A stretch of 64,000 bases of DNA from Minwuiaceae bacterium (GCA_028278525.1 JANQEE010000006.1:186001-250000); one strand, 5' to 3'. Positions 1-8,751 are shown, counted from the stretch's first letter. Notes: generated from the sequence alone by a model not told the origin. Numbers and translations: made by a program.

Positions 1-124
1 GATATGTTGGATGGTTTGGCGGAGTCTATGCGTGCCGGGCGGTCGAGGGAAGACGGGCTGGCGGTGGCTTCGGAAACCCGTAAGATGACGCCCAATTTGG
101 CGGTTCAAGGCGAGAGAACGTGGC

Positions 125-1048
125 GTGATGGATGAGATGATCGAGGTTTATGCCGGCTCGGTGCAGTCGTGGGAATGCGACCCGATGGGGCATATGAACG
201 TGCAGTTCTATGTCGCACGGGCGACCGACGGTCTGGCGTCGCTGGCGCTCGCGCTCGGCCTCGGCCCGTCCTATAGCCGACGGGAAGGTGCCGGGCTGGT
301 CGCGGTGGATCACCATATCCGTTTCCTGAAGGAATTCCGGCCGGGCGCGCCGTTTCGCGTTCGCGCCGGCGTTCTGGCGGTCGGCGACGACCGGCTTCAG
401 GTCTTCGAGCAGTTCGAGAATTCGGCAACGGGGGTGCCGGCGGCCACGTTTATCGCCGATGTCCGGCTGGTCGACTTTGCGACCCGCGACGCGCGGCCGT
501 TGCCCGATACCGTGCGCGTCCGGGCGCGGGACCTTACCGTTGCGCTGCCGGACCACGGCGCGCCGCGCGGCCTGGCCCTCGACCCGCCGGGGCCGGCGCC
601 GACGCAGGATGACGCCGAGAGCAGCGGCATGCTGGCCGTCTATCAGGGCGTGGTCGCGCCGGCGGATTGCGACGCGCACGGCTATCTCGCGACGCCCAAC
701 TACATCGCGCGGATATCGGCCGCTGTTCCCAACGTGATCGCGATGACCCGCGGCATCGACCGCTCCGCCGACGACAGCAGCGGCGGGGCGGCGCTGGAAT
801 ACCGGCTGATCTATCGCGCCGTGCCGCAGGTCGGCGATATCCTGGTGCTGTACAGCGCCATCAAGTCGATCGGCGGCAAGACCTTCATCTGGGGCCACCG
901 GCTGTTCGACAAGGAGACGGGCAAGGCGGTCGCGACGTCGGAAATCGTCGCGGTCAATCTCGATCTGGTAAACCGGCGCGCCAAAGAGATCCCCGACGAC
1001 ATGCGCACCGGTCTCGCTCGACATCTGGTGCCGGAACTCGCCGTCTGA
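125..1048 (+). CDS. Tandem hot-dog acyl-CoA thioesterase-like protein
   Basis: The 307-residue protein contains two copies of a 4HBT/hot-dog-like half. The first starts near residue 8 (W-E-C-D-P-M-G-H-M-N-V-Q-F-Y, the usual D-x-x-G-H-x-N active-site region). The second starts near residue 178 (D-C-D-A-H-G-Y-L-A-T-P-N-Y). Hot-dog proteins of this kind hydrolyse acyl-CoA thioesters in the cytoplasm; the substrate is not readable here. Translation can start at GTG 125 or ATG 128, with a purine-rich AAGGCGAGAG stretch upstream. It is the first gene of a co-directional run ending at 5853 that also encodes a 2-hydroxyacid oxidase and an acyl-CoA synthetase, so a role in releasing or editing a CoA intermediate is inferred. 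Confidence 0.82.
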   Translation: MMDEMIEVYAGSVQSWECDPMGHMNVQFYVARATDGLASLALALGLGPSYSRREGAGLVAVDHHIRFLKEFRPGAPFRVRAGVLAVGDDRLQVFEQFENSATGVPAATFIADVRLVDFATRDARPLPDTVRVRARDLTVALPDHGAPRGLALDPPGPAPTQDDAESSGMLAVYQGVVAPADCDAHGYLATPNYIARISAAVPNVIAMTRGIDRSADDSSGGAALEYRLIYRAVPQVGDILVLYSAIKSIGGKTFIWGHRLFDKETGKAVATSEIVAVNLDLVNRRAKEIPDDMRTGLARHLVPELAV

Positions 1049-1065
1049 AATAGGATTGACCATCG

Positions 1066-2154
1066 ATGGATCAGGCTCAAAACGACTTCCAGGTGTTGCA
1101 CGAGCTGTTCAAGGCGGCGCGCGCCAGGCTGGACGACAACATCTGGGACTACCTGATCGGCGGCACCGAGACGGAGACGACGGTCAAGCGCAACCGGCTT
1201 GCCCTCGATTCCGTCGGGTTCCGCCCGCGCGTGCTGCGCGACGTTTCGGCGGTCGACTGCTCGGTGACGTTCCTCGGCCACAAGCTCTCACTGCCGGTGG
1301 CGTTGGCGCCGATCGGCTCGCTGGAGTCGTTCGATCCGGATGCCGGTGCCGCCGCCGCCCGCGGCGCGGCTCGGGCCGGGGTCGTCAGCTTCCATTCCTC
1401 GGTCAGCCAGCCGTCGATGGAGGAGATCGGCACCGCCGCCGACAACCCGAAGATCTTTCAGCTCTACGTGCGCGGCGACGACGATTGGATCGGCGACTAT
1501 GCGAAACGCGCCATCGATGCCGGCTACGCGGCGTTCTGCATCACCGTTGACACCGCGCTCTACAGCCGGCGGGAGCGGGACATCGCCAAGCGGTTCGTCA
1601 AACCGTGGCGGCGCGAAATGACGGGGCTCGACTATCAGGCCGCGCTCAACTGGGACAACATGAAGCGGTTCAAGGACCGCCACGACATACCCCTGATCGT
1701 CAAGGGCATCGCTACCGCCGAGGATGCCGCCACCGCCTGCGAAGTAGGGGTCGACGGCGTCTACGTCTCCAACCACGGCGGGCGGCAGCTCGACCATGGC
1801 CGCGGCGCACTAGACGTGCTGCCGGAAGTGGTCGATGCCGTCGCCGGGCGCGCATTCGTCGTCGTCGATGGCGGCTTCATGCGCGGCAGCGACGTGGTCA
1901 AGGGCATCGCGCTCGGCGCCGACCTCGTCGGCCTCGGCCGGCTGCCGATCGCCGGCTTTGCGGCTGCGGGCGAGGCCGGTCTGACGCGCGCGTTCGAACT
2001 GCTGGCGGCGGAAGTGCACGCGGCGCTCGGCCTGCTTGGGCTCACCTCCTTCGCCGAACTCGATAAGACCTACATTCATCCGGCGCCGCCGGCCGACCGG
2101 CCGCACGTGCTCAGTGCCTTTCCCCTGCTCAATATCCCGGACTGCGACTATTGA
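1066..2154 (+). CDS. FMN-dependent alpha-hydroxy-acid oxidase/dehydrogenase
   Basis: A 362-residue TIM-barrel flavoprotein of the lactate/glycolate oxidase family, which oxidises an L-2-hydroxy acid to the 2-oxo acid with FMN. Visible family features are W-D-Y-L-I-G-G near residue 27, A-P-I-G-S at 81-85, Q-L-Y-V with Tyr134, S-R-R-E-R-D at 167-172, Lys213 in V-K-G-I, and the catalytic motif S-N-H-G-G-R-Q-L-D with His237 and Arg240. The length is normal. The substrate loop (residues 176-205) is short and unlike textbook lactate dehydrogenase, so the substrate is left open. The gene lies 17 bp after the thioesterase, and its stop codon overlaps the next start (TTGA). Confidence 0.9.
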   Translation: MDQAQNDFQVLHELFKAARARLDDNIWDYLIGGTETETTVKRNRLALDSVGFRPRVLRDVSAVDCSVTFLGHKLSLPVALAPIGSLESFDPDAGAAAARGAARAGVVSFHSSVSQPSMEEIGTAADNPKIFQLYVRGDDDWIGDYAKRAIDAGYAAFCITVDTALYSRRERDIAKRFVKPWRREMTGLDYQAALNWDNMKRFKDRHDIPLIVKGIATAEDAATACEVGVDGVYVSNHGGRQLDHGRGALDVLPEVVDAVAGRAFVVVDGGFMRGSDVVKGIALGADLVGLGRLPIAGFAAAGEAGLTRAFELLAAEVHAALGLLGLTSFAELDKTYIHPAPPADRPHVLSAFPLLNIPDCDY

Positions 2155-2999
2155 CCGATCCTGCGGAGATCGTCGGCGCGCTCGATGCCAAGGCGACGCG
2201 GTCGATCACGCCCTGCGGCGAGCGCGGCATGGTCTGGCGGCAATGGGGCGACGGCCCGCCGCTGGTGCTGCTGCACGGCGGCTTCGGCTCCTGGATGCAC
2301 TGGGTCCGTAACATCGAGGCGCTGGCAGCGCACCACACGGTATTCGCGCCGGACCTGCCGGGCCTGGGCGAGTCGGACCTGCCGGAATTGAACTACACAC
2401 CGGAGAACCTGAGTTCGGCGCTGGCCGACGGACTGGACCGCACGATACTTAAGCCGTTCGACATGGCCGGCTTTTCCACCGGCGGCCTGCTCGGCGGCCA
2501 CGCCGCCGCCCGTCTGGGCGACAAAGTCCACAGCCTGACCCTGATCGGCGCCTCCGGCTTCGGCCCGATCCGCCGGCAAACGCAGCAATTGACGCGTGCA
2601 TCGCACGACGGCGATGCGGCGGACGCGGAGGCGACCGCGCGCCGCAATCTCGGCATCCTGATGTTCGCCGACGAAAGCAACATCGACGACCTTGCCGTCC
2701 ACATCCATATGCGGAATATCCCCCGCGCCCGCGTCAAAAGCCGCCGCATGGCGCTTTCCGACACGCTGCTGCGCGTCCTGCCGGACGTCGCCGCGCCGCT
2801 CAGCGGCATCTGGGGCGAACACGACACGACCCTGCCGCCGGATGTCGTCGAACGCGAGAACCAACTGCGCACCATTCAGCCCGGCCTCGACTTCCGTGTG
2901 ATCGAAGGCGCCGGCCATTGGGTGATGTACGAGGCGGCGGACGCGTTCAACGCGACGCTGCTGGATGTATTATCGGGGCGACGGGAGGCCTCCGCATGA
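2151..2999 (+). CDS. Alpha/beta-hydrolase fold protein
   Basis: A 282-residue alpha/beta hydrolase. The oxyanion region is L-H-G-G-F-G (41-46), the nucleophile elbow is G-F-S-T-G with Ser109, and Asp225 (G-E-H-D) and His256 (G-A-G-H-W) complete the triad. The start is a TTG whose last two bases belong to the previous stop codon, and its own stop overlaps the methyltransferase ATG. The five-gene run is therefore translationally coupled at two junctions. The family includes C-C bond hydrolases of ring-cleavage pathways and esterases; the cluster suggests hydrolysis of a catabolic intermediate but the sequence does not say which. Confidence 0.87.
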   Translation: MTDPAEIVGALDAKATRSITPCGERGMVWRQWGDGPPLVLLHGGFGSWMHWVRNIEALAAHHTVFAPDLPGLGESDLPELNYTPENLSSALADGLDRTILKPFDMAGFSTGGLLGGHAAARLGDKVHSLTLIGASGFGPIRRQTQQLTRASHDGDAADAEATARRNLGILMFADESNIDDLAVHIHMRNIPRARVKSRRMALSDTLLRVLPDVAAPLSGIWGEHDTTLPPDVVERENQLRTIQPGLDFRVIEGAGHWVMYEAADAFNATLLDVLSGRREASA

Positions 3000-3835
3000 T
3001 AGACGACCTGACCGAACGGCAAAAACGCGAGACCTACGATAACTGGGTGTCGCGCGGCGCGGCGTGGGACGCCAATGCGGACCGGATGCAGAAGCTGGCG
3101 CGGGGGTTGAACCAGCCGTTGATCGAGGCGGCGAATATCCGGGCCGGCCAGCATGTGCTGGATCTTGCGTCCGGGGCCGGAGAACCCGCCATGTCGATTG
3201 CCGAACTGGTCGGGCGGGAGGGCTCGGTGACGGCGACGGATCTGGTGCCGCAGATGCTGGCCGGCGCCAGGCGACGGGTTGCGGAAGCCGGCATTGGTAA
3301 TGTCGCATTCGAGGTTGCCGATATGGAATCTCTGCCGTTCGTCGATGACCGGTTCGGCGCGGTGACCTGCCGGCTCGGCCTGATGTACGTGCCGTCGCCG
3401 GAGCGGGCGGCGGCGGAAGCGCGACGGGTGCTGAAGGACGGCGGCCGCGCGGCGTTCCTGGTCTGGGGGCCGCACGAGGACAACACCCAGTTCATGGTGC
3501 TGGACCGGGTGCTGAAACAGGTCATGGACATCGACCCGCATGAGGGTGCGTTCACGCCGACCCGGTTCGGCGCGGCGGGCGCTATTTCGGCGGTGCTCTC
3601 GGCCGGCGGCTTTGCCGAGGTCGAGGAGCGGGAGCTTCGCTTCTCGCCGCGCGTCGATCCGGCGGTTGGGTTCTGGCGGCCGCAACTGGCGTTGCGTCTC
3701 GGCGAACGGCTCCAGGCGATGAGCGAGGCGGACCGCGAGCGGCTCGACAAGGCGATGGCGGAGGCTTTCGAGGCCCACCGCGACGGCGACCGCATTCAGC
3801 TTCAGGCGCACGCCCGCGTCGGGGTCGGCTGGTGA
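2996..3835 (+). CDS. SAM-dependent methyltransferase (UbiE-like class I)
   Basis: A 279-residue class I methyltransferase. SAM-binding motif I is V-L-D-L-A-S-G-A-G-E-P near residues 51-61; an acidic residue ends strand 2 (V-T-A-T-D-L), A-D-M-E-S-L-P-F marks motif II, and V-L-K-D-G-G-R follows. The start is the ATG at 2996, overlapping the previous stop by four bases (ATGA) and preceded by GGGAGG. An in-frame extension to 2918 would overlap the hydrolase heavily and is rejected. The neighbours suggest a small organic metabolite as methyl acceptor rather than DNA or protein; this is inference. Confidence 0.85.
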   Translation: MIDDLTERQKRETYDNWVSRGAAWDANADRMQKLARGLNQPLIEAANIRAGQHVLDLASGAGEPAMSIAELVGREGSVTATDLVPQMLAGARRRVAEAGIGNVAFEVADMESLPFVDDRFGAVTCRLGLMYVPSPERAAAEARRVLKDGGRAAFLVWGPHEDNTQFMVLDRVLKQVMDIDPHEGAFTPTRFGAAGAISAVLSAGGFAEVEERELRFSPRVDPAVGFWRPQLALRLGERLQAMSEADRERLDKAMAEAFEAHRDGDRIQLQAHARVGVGW

Positions 3836-3897
3836 TCGCCCGGCGGCTATAATCTCGCCGGAAAAAACAGAAACGTAGCATCGGGGAGAGTGTTGGC

Positions 3898-5853
3898 ATG
3901 ACCGGCGAGATCGTGTGGCGGCCAAATGCGGCGATGGTCGCGGATAGCACGCTGACCGCGTTTATGAACAAACTGGGCGTCGCCGACTATGACGCGCTGG
4001 TCGCGCGCGCCGACGACGACCCGGACTGGTTCTGGGACTCGCTGATCGAGCATCTGGAGATTCCGTTCGAGCGGCCGTACGACCGGGTGCGCGATGTTTC
4101 CGACGGTGCGCCCTGGGCGACATGGTGCGTCGGCGGCACGACCAACATCGCGGCGGCCTGCCTGGACAAGCATCGCGGCACGGCGGTGGAAGACCGGGTC
4201 GCCATCGTCTGGGAGGCGGAGGACGGCGCGCGCCGGCAATGGACTTACGGCGAGTTGGATCGAGAGAGCTGCCGGTTGGCCGGCGCGCTGCGCGATCTGG
4301 GTATCAAACCCGGCGATGCGGTCGGCCTCTATATGCCGATGCAGCCGGAAGTGGCGGCGGCGTTCTTCGCGGTGGCACGCATCGGCGCCGTCGCGGTGCC
4401 GCTGTTTTCCGGCTTCGCGGCGGATGCGATCGTCACCCGGCTGACCGATGCGGGCGCGGTTGCCGCGATCACCGTGGACGGCACGCGCCGGCGCGGCAAC
4501 GCGGTCGCGATGAAGTCGGTGCTGGACGAGGCACTGGCGCGGGTGCCGACGGTCAGACGCGTCATTGTGTTGGACACGGGGACGGCGCCGATTGCTCTCG
4601 ATGAAAACCGGGACCTCGACTGGCGAGCGGTCACCACTGAGCAGCCTGATCGCGTCGATACCACCTTCGTACCGGCCGAGCAGCCATTGCTGCTGGTCTA
4701 CACCTCCGGCACCACCGGCAAACCGAAGGGCTCGGTGCTCACCCATGTCGGCGTGGTCGTGCGCATGGCGCTCGACTTCCACCTCTGCTTCGACCTACGC
4801 GAAGGCGACCGGATGCTATGGATGACCGATTTCGGCTGGGTGGTCGGGCCGATGACGGTGGTCGGCGCCTGCTTCGTCGGCGGCAGCGTCCTGCTCGCCG
4901 AAGGCGTGCCGGATTATCCTGATGCCGGGCGCATGTGGCGATTGATCCAGGACCATCGGATTTCGTTCCTCGGCGTCTCGCCGACCTCGGTGCGCACCCT
5001 GATGCGCGGCGGCGCCGATGTCGCCGATTACGACCTGAGCTCGATCCGGGTGACGACCTCGACCGGCGAGCCCTGGACCGAGGAGGCCTGGCTCTGGTTC
5101 TTCGAGCATGTCTGCAAGCGGCAGGCACCGCTGTTGAACTGGTCCGGCGGGACCGAGGTCGGCGGCGGCATCATCGCCGGCACGGTGCTGCATCCGTTGA
5201 AGCCCTGCGCCTTCGCCGGGGCGATCCCCGGCACCGGCGCCGATATCGTCGACGAGACCGGGGAGCCGGTCGGGCCCGGCCAGGTCGGCGAGCTGGTAAT
5301 GCGGCAGCCATCCATCGGTCTGACCAAGGGCCTGTGGAACGATCCGGAGCGCTACATCGAGACCTATTGGTCGACGTTCGAGGGCCTATGGCGGCACGGC
5401 GATTGGGCGTCGCGCGACGAAGACGGCATGTGGTACGTGCACGGCCGCTCCGACGACACGCTGAAGATCGCCGGCAAGCGCACCGGCCCGGCGGAGATCG
5501 AGGGCCTGGTGATGGCCACCGGCAAGGTGTCGGAAGCGGCCGCCATCGGCGTGCCCGATCCGATCTCCGGTCAGGCGGTGATGTGCGTTTGCGTGCCGGC
5601 GCCGGGCGTCGCGGCGGACGACGGGTTGGCCAGGGCTGTGTCGGACGCGGTCGGGCGGGGACTCGGTAAGCCGTTCCGGCCGAAGCGCCTTTTGTTCGTG
5701 GACGACCTGCCGAAGACCCGCAGCCTGAAGATCATGCGCCGCGTGGTGCGCGCCATCGTTCTGAACGAACCGCCGGGCGACCTCAGCGCCATGGTCAATC
5801 CGGATGCGCTGGACGGCCTCGCCGCCGCGGCGCGGGCGGGCGAGATGGGCTAA
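3898..5853 (+). CDS. Acyl-CoA synthetase (acetyl/propionyl-CoA synthetase-like)
   Basis: A 651-residue ANL-superfamily adenylate-forming enzyme that activates a carboxylic acid as the acyl-AMP and transfers it to CoA. The N-terminal region matches the ACAS_N type. The P-loop is Y-T-S-G-T-T-G-K-P-K-G at 268-278, and H-G-D-W-A and K-R-T-G-P-A-E-I-E follow. The C-terminal catalytic Lys611 lies in K-T-R-S-L-K-I-M-R-R, where acetyl-CoA synthetases usually have S-G-K, so the Gly is replaced by Leu. Length matches AcsA-type enzymes. The start has a GGGGAGAG ribosome-binding site. As last gene of the operon it probably feeds the acid product into beta-oxidation-like chemistry. Confidence 0.9.
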   Translation: MTGEIVWRPNAAMVADSTLTAFMNKLGVADYDALVARADDDPDWFWDSLIEHLEIPFERPYDRVRDVSDGAPWATWCVGGTTNIAAACLDKHRGTAVEDRVAIVWEAEDGARRQWTYGELDRESCRLAGALRDLGIKPGDAVGLYMPMQPEVAAAFFAVARIGAVAVPLFSGFAADAIVTRLTDAGAVAAITVDGTRRRGNAVAMKSVLDEALARVPTVRRVIVLDTGTAPIALDENRDLDWRAVTTEQPDRVDTTFVPAEQPLLLVYTSGTTGKPKGSVLTHVGVVVRMALDFHLCFDLREGDRMLWMTDFGWVVGPMTVVGACFVGGSVLLAEGVPDYPDAGRMWRLIQDHRISFLGVSPTSVRTLMRGGADVADYDLSSIRVTTSTGEPWTEEAWLWFFEHVCKRQAPLLNWSGGTEVGGGIIAGTVLHPLKPCAFAGAIPGTGADIVDETGEPVGPGQVGELVMRQPSIGLTKGLWNDPERYIETYWSTFEGLWRHGDWASRDEDGMWYVHGRSDDTLKIAGKRTGPAEIEGLVMATGKVSEAAAIGVPDPISGQAVMCVCVPAPGVAADDGLARAVSDAVGRGLGKPFRPKRLLFVDDLPKTRSLKIMRRVVRAIVLNEPPGDLSAMVNPDALDGLAAAARAGEMG

Positions 5854-6281
5854 GCGTCAGCGCGGCCGCCGCCGGGGATGGCATAGGTCGCCGTGACGTG
5901 CGCGACCGGTTCCGTCACGCCGTCGCTGAAGATATCCACTTCGCCGAACGCCAGCCGGCGGCCGAGCTTGATGATCCGGGCTTCGGCGACGATGTCCTTC
6001 GGCTCCGGCCGGCTTAGGAAATTCGCGTTCAGGTTGGTCGTCACAGCCTGGGCCACGCCGCCGAGCGTGGCCAGGATGGCGAGGTATACGGAGCAGTCTG
6101 CCACCGTCATCATCGCTGGCCCGGAGACGGTGCCGCCGGGCCTGAGATGTCGGTCGTCGAACGGCATACGGACGCGGACGTAACGGTCCCGCGCCTCCTC
6201 GATCCTGAGGTTGAGTTCGCTTACCTGGGGAAATTCCCGCGCCAGGAAGTCCTGTAAGTCCGCTGCCGTCATCACCGTCAT
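5850..6281 (-). CDS. PaaI-type hot-dog thioesterase
   Basis: A 143-residue single hot-dog domain. The PaaI-like core L-R-P-G-G-T-V-S-G-P-A-M-M-T-V-A-D lies in the first half, followed by T-T-N-L-N-A-N-F-L and a C-terminal strand A-H-V-T-A-T-Y-A-I-P. Members hydrolyse acyl- or aryl-CoA esters. The gene is convergent with the acyl-CoA synthetase and the two stops overlap by 4 bp. ATG 6281 gives the family length; ATG 6272 is possible, and the in-frame extension to 6413 crosses a transcription terminator and is unlikely. Confidence 0.82.
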   Translation of the reverse strand: MTVMTAADLQDFLAREFPQVSELNLRIEEARDRYVRVRMPFDDRHLRPGGTVSGPAMMTVADCSVYLAILATLGGVAQAVTTNLNANFLSRPEPKDIVAEARIIKLGRRLAFGEVDIFSDGVTEPVAHVTATYAIPGGGRADA

Positions 6282-6352
6282 CTGAACCGCACACTTTCGT
6301 TTGAGGGAACTTGGCCCCGCTTGCGCCGGGCGCGATTGAATCAGAAATGACG

Positions 6353-6520
6353 GCATAAAAAAACCCGCCGAAGAGGGGGGCGTTTCGGCGGGGCCGGGCA
6401 ACGTGGCCCGCATGGCGATTGTCGATGTCCGGTTTCAGCCGCCCGGCGCCGTCCCATGCCCTTACCGGTCGGGGCAAGCGCGATACGGGCAGTCTCCGCC
6501 GGCCCGTTCGAGCGTCCCGT
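6353..6520 (-). ncRNA. Candidate FNR/FixK-controlled small RNA (about 165 nt)
   Basis: No convincing gene lies on the minus strand here, yet the stretch is bounded by a promoter-like unit (6524-6563) and a strong intrinsic terminator (6357-6392). A transcript starting about 6520 would be about 165 nt. Its 5' part can pair UACGGG with CCCGUA about 30 nt later, an internal UGCCC...GGGCA hairpin follows, and a CGGGC...GCCCGG hairpin precedes the terminator. The terminator loop carries CCCCCCUC, complementary to purine-rich ribosome-binding sites, as in some trans-acting small RNAs. Alternatives are 6S RNA or a leader attenuating the thioesterase gene. No family match was recognised; the call rests on architecture. 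Confidence 0.5.
6357..6392 (-). terminator. Rho-independent terminator of the candidate small RNA
   Basis: Read on the minus strand, CCCGCCGAA pairs perfectly with TTCGGCGGG (9 bp, 11-nt loop) and is followed by seven T. The plus strand has no T-run after the hairpin, so it acts on minus-strand transcription only. It lies upstream of the thioesterase start at 6281, so what it terminates must start between it and about 6800. Confidence 0.85.
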
Positions 6521-6523
6521 ACA

Positions 6524-6563
6524 GCATATGCTTCGTTCCGATTTGCTCATTGACCCAAGTCAA
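6524..6563 (-). promoter_or_regulatory. FNR/FixK-type box with class-II-like -10 element
   Basis: TTGAC-CCAA-GTCAA at 6550-6563 is a perfect TTGAC-N4-GTCAA palindrome, the half-site spacing bound by CRP/FNR-superfamily regulators (FNR, FixK, FnrL, Anr). On the minus strand TATGCT (6524-6529) lies 30 bp from the box centre, close to the class II geometry with the box near -40. The predicted start is near 6517-6520, at the 5' end of the candidate small RNA. The plus-strand transporter ATG is over 260 bp away, so control of that gene is less likely. Confidence 0.6.
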
Positions 6564-6825
6564 CGCTTGTGACCGGTGCTCCAGGCCTGCGTCTTGACGG
6601 CGCGCGGCGGGCGGGGCATGGTCCGCGCATGTTCAGCCTGCCGACCGATATGCCGTTCGCGACGCGACTTATCACCCCGGCCTCGTAAGCCGGGGCCGGT
6701 TGTCCTTTGCGCCGCGCTGTCGATGCGGCGCCTGTCCTGAAAATTCTCGATTGTTGCACGCCGAGCAGCGCCAGCGGTGGAACCAAGGCGCCGGTCGCCG
6801 AATCCGCGAAGCGGAGGAGTACCCG

Positions 6826-7764
6826 ATGAGCCGCGAACCCACCGGCCAATCAACGACGACGGCCAAGCCGGGCCGCGGGCCGGGCGGCCGCTTAGGCCAG
6901 TTGCCCTATCTGCTGTTGACACTGACCGTGCTGTTCTGGTCCGGCAACTTCATCGTCGGCCGCGCCGTTCATGCGGACGTACCGCCCATCGGGCTGGCGT
7001 TCTGGCGCTGGACCGGCGGCTTGTCGCTGGTGTTCGCCTTCGCCTGGCCACATCTGAAACGCGACTGGCCGGTGCTGCTCCGGCAATGGCGGGTCATGCT
7101 GCTTTTCTCCTTCTTCGGCATCGCCACCTTCAACACTCTTGTCTATCTCGGGTTGCAATCGACCACGGCGATCAACGGCCTGCTGATGCAGTCGACCATG
7201 CCGGTGATGATCGTGGTGATCAGCTTCGCGGTCTTCCGCGAGACGATTTCCTGGCTGCAGGGGTTGGGCGTCGCCGTGTCGCTGGCCGGCGCTGTGACGA
7301 TCATCGCGCAAGGCGATATACAGACACTGGCGGCGTTGACGCTCAACCGTGGCGATCTGTGGATCGTGCTGGCCGTTGCCTGCTACGCGACCTATTCGGC
7401 CCTGCTGCGCAAACGGCCCGGCGTCCATCCGCTGAGCTTTCTGGCCGCGACCTTCGCGCTCGGCGCGCTGATGCTGCTGCCGTTCTACATTTGGGAAACC
7501 GCGTCCGGCGACCCGGTTCCGTTCGAGCGCGTCAGCCTGCTCGCCATCGGCTATGTCGCGCTGTTCCCATCGGTGCTGGCGTATCTCTGCTTCAACCGCG
7601 GGGTGGAACTGGTCGGGGCCAACCGGGCCGGCCTGTTCATCCATCTGATGCCGGTGTTCGGCAGCCTGATGGCGATCGGCCTGTTGGGCGAGGCCTTCCG
7701 CGCCTACCACGCGGTCGGCATGGTACTGGTGCTGGCGGGCATCGCCCTCGCCACCCGAAAGTGA
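6826..7764 (+). CDS. EamA/DMT-family transporter
   Basis: A 312-residue inner-membrane protein with about ten hydrophobic segments in two EamA halves, the drug/metabolite-transporter fold. It begins L-L-L-T-L-T-V-L-F-W-S-G-N-F, then G-R-A-V-H and the typical A-F-W-R-W. The second half has the L-F-P-S-V-L-A-Y signature. The start is ATG 6826, preceded by GGAGGAG (6812-6818); an extension to 6700 has no hydrophobic or conserved content. The transported molecule cannot be read from sequence. It stands alone between the small-RNA unit and a convergent PEP-CTERM gene. Confidence 0.88.
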   Translation: MSREPTGQSTTTAKPGRGPGGRLGQLPYLLLTLTVLFWSGNFIVGRAVHADVPPIGLAFWRWTGGLSLVFAFAWPHLKRDWPVLLRQWRVMLLFSFFGIATFNTLVYLGLQSTTAINGLLMQSTMPVMIVVISFAVFRETISWLQGLGVAVSLAGAVTIIAQGDIQTLAALTLNRGDLWIVLAVACYATYSALLRKRPGVHPLSFLAATFALGALMLLPFYIWETASGDPVPFERVSLLAIGYVALFPSVLAYLCFNRGVELVGANRAGLFIHLMPVFGSLMAIGLLGEAFRAYHAVGMVLVLAGIALATRK

Positions 7765-7810
7765 CGAGGGCATCGCTACACGCTACGGACCGTGTCGACG
7801 GCCGAATACG

Positions 7811-8698
7811 TCAGGCGCGGCGCCTGCGGGCGGCGACCGCAAGTCCCGCCAGTCCAAGCCCGAGCAGCGCCAGGCTGGCCGGCTCCGGCACGGCGGCGGC
7901 TTCGAAGTCGAATGTTTTGTCGATCTCGCCCGCTTTGACTCCGACGTTGTCGAAGTAGCCGATTTGGCCTTTGTTGAAGGTGCCGACGCCGACACCGACA
8001 CCCACCAGTTCGGCGTCGAGGAAGGCCGGATCGAAGATGTCGTCCCATTCGCCCAGCGTATGCAGCGGCGGGCCGCCGAATGAGTTCGCCTCGCCGAAGC
8101 CGCCGGTGTTCCAAAACAGGCCATCGTCGAGGTCGATTAGGACGTCGACCCAATCGTCGGCGACCGGCGCCTTGCTTTGTCCCTCGAATCCCGGCGTGTT
8201 CCAGTTCGGCTCGTAGACCAGGGTGACAAACCCGTCATCGGTCTGGTTGAAATCCGCGTTGAAGAAGCTCAGCTTCAGCGCCGGCGCGGCGAAGATGTTC
8301 GCCATCGGGTCGTTCACGGTCTGCTTGAAGAACGAGTAACTGAACTGCAGGTTGCCGTTGAAGATGTCCCGCACCTTGCCGAACGAGCCGAATACGCTGA
8401 CTTCGGCCTTGTCGTTGTTGTCCAGTCCGGTGGTGAGTTTGGCAGCGCCGGTCGGCAGCGGCGCGTTATTCTCGAGATTGCCGCCCAGCCCAGTCAGGCT
8501 GACGACCGAGGCCGTGCCGCCGCCCCGGATATCGTTTGCGACCCAGTTGCCGGGCGTACCTGGCGGGGCCTGAAACGAATTGACTGTCATCGTCGCGGCG
8601 CCGGCCTGGCCGGCGGTGAACATGCCGATAACCAGAATCCCGGCGAGGGATGCGCCCTTCGCCAGGGTCACGGCAGTTGATACATGATTACCCTTCAT
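7811..8698 (-). CDS. PEP-CTERM sorted secreted protein
   Basis: A 295-residue exported protein. An N-terminal signal segment (hydrophobic stretch near residues 16-32, cleavage probably after A-G-Q-A-G-A) leads to a beta-rich body with many Asn, Gly and Phe. The C-terminus is a classic PEP-CTERM tail: V-P-E-P-A-S, a hydrophobic helix L-A-L-L-G-L-G-L-A-G-L, then A-R-R-R-R-A. Such tails are cut by exosortase (EpsH/XrtA) and linked to exopolysaccharide export; no exosortase is in this window. ATG 8698 is chosen because it follows the sigma-54 promoter by about 43 nt; an upstream extension to 8827 would overlap that promoter. Confidence 0.85.
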   Translation of the reverse strand: MKGNHVSTAVTLAKGASLAGILVIGMFTAGQAGAATMTVNSFQAPPGTPGNWVANDIRGGGTASVVSLTGLGGNLENNAPLPTGAAKLTTGLDNNDKAEVSVFGSFGKVRDIFNGNLQFSYSFFKQTVNDPMANIFAAPALKLSFFNADFNQTDDGFVTLVYEPNWNTPGFEGQSKAPVADDWVDVLIDLDDGLFWNTGGFGEANSFGGPPLHTLGEWDDIFDPAFLDAELVGVGVGVGTFNKGQIGYFDNVGVKAGEIDKTFDFEAAAVPEPASLALLGLGLAGLAVAARRRRA

Positions 8699-8751
8699 TG
8701 TGTTATCCCATTCAATGGCGTTGGTTTTAGCTTTTTTAGTTAATTGGTTAA

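Noticed and set aside
6341-6550. A 69-codon minus-strand frame across the candidate small RNA
   Set aside because: It would start upstream of the predicted transcription start and run through the terminator, with no protein-like features.
6674-6697. GC-rich hairpin upstream of the EamA gene as a riboswitch or terminator
   Set aside because: The CCCCGGC/GCCGGGG stem is short, no T-run or conserved aptamer sequence follows; not enough to support a call.
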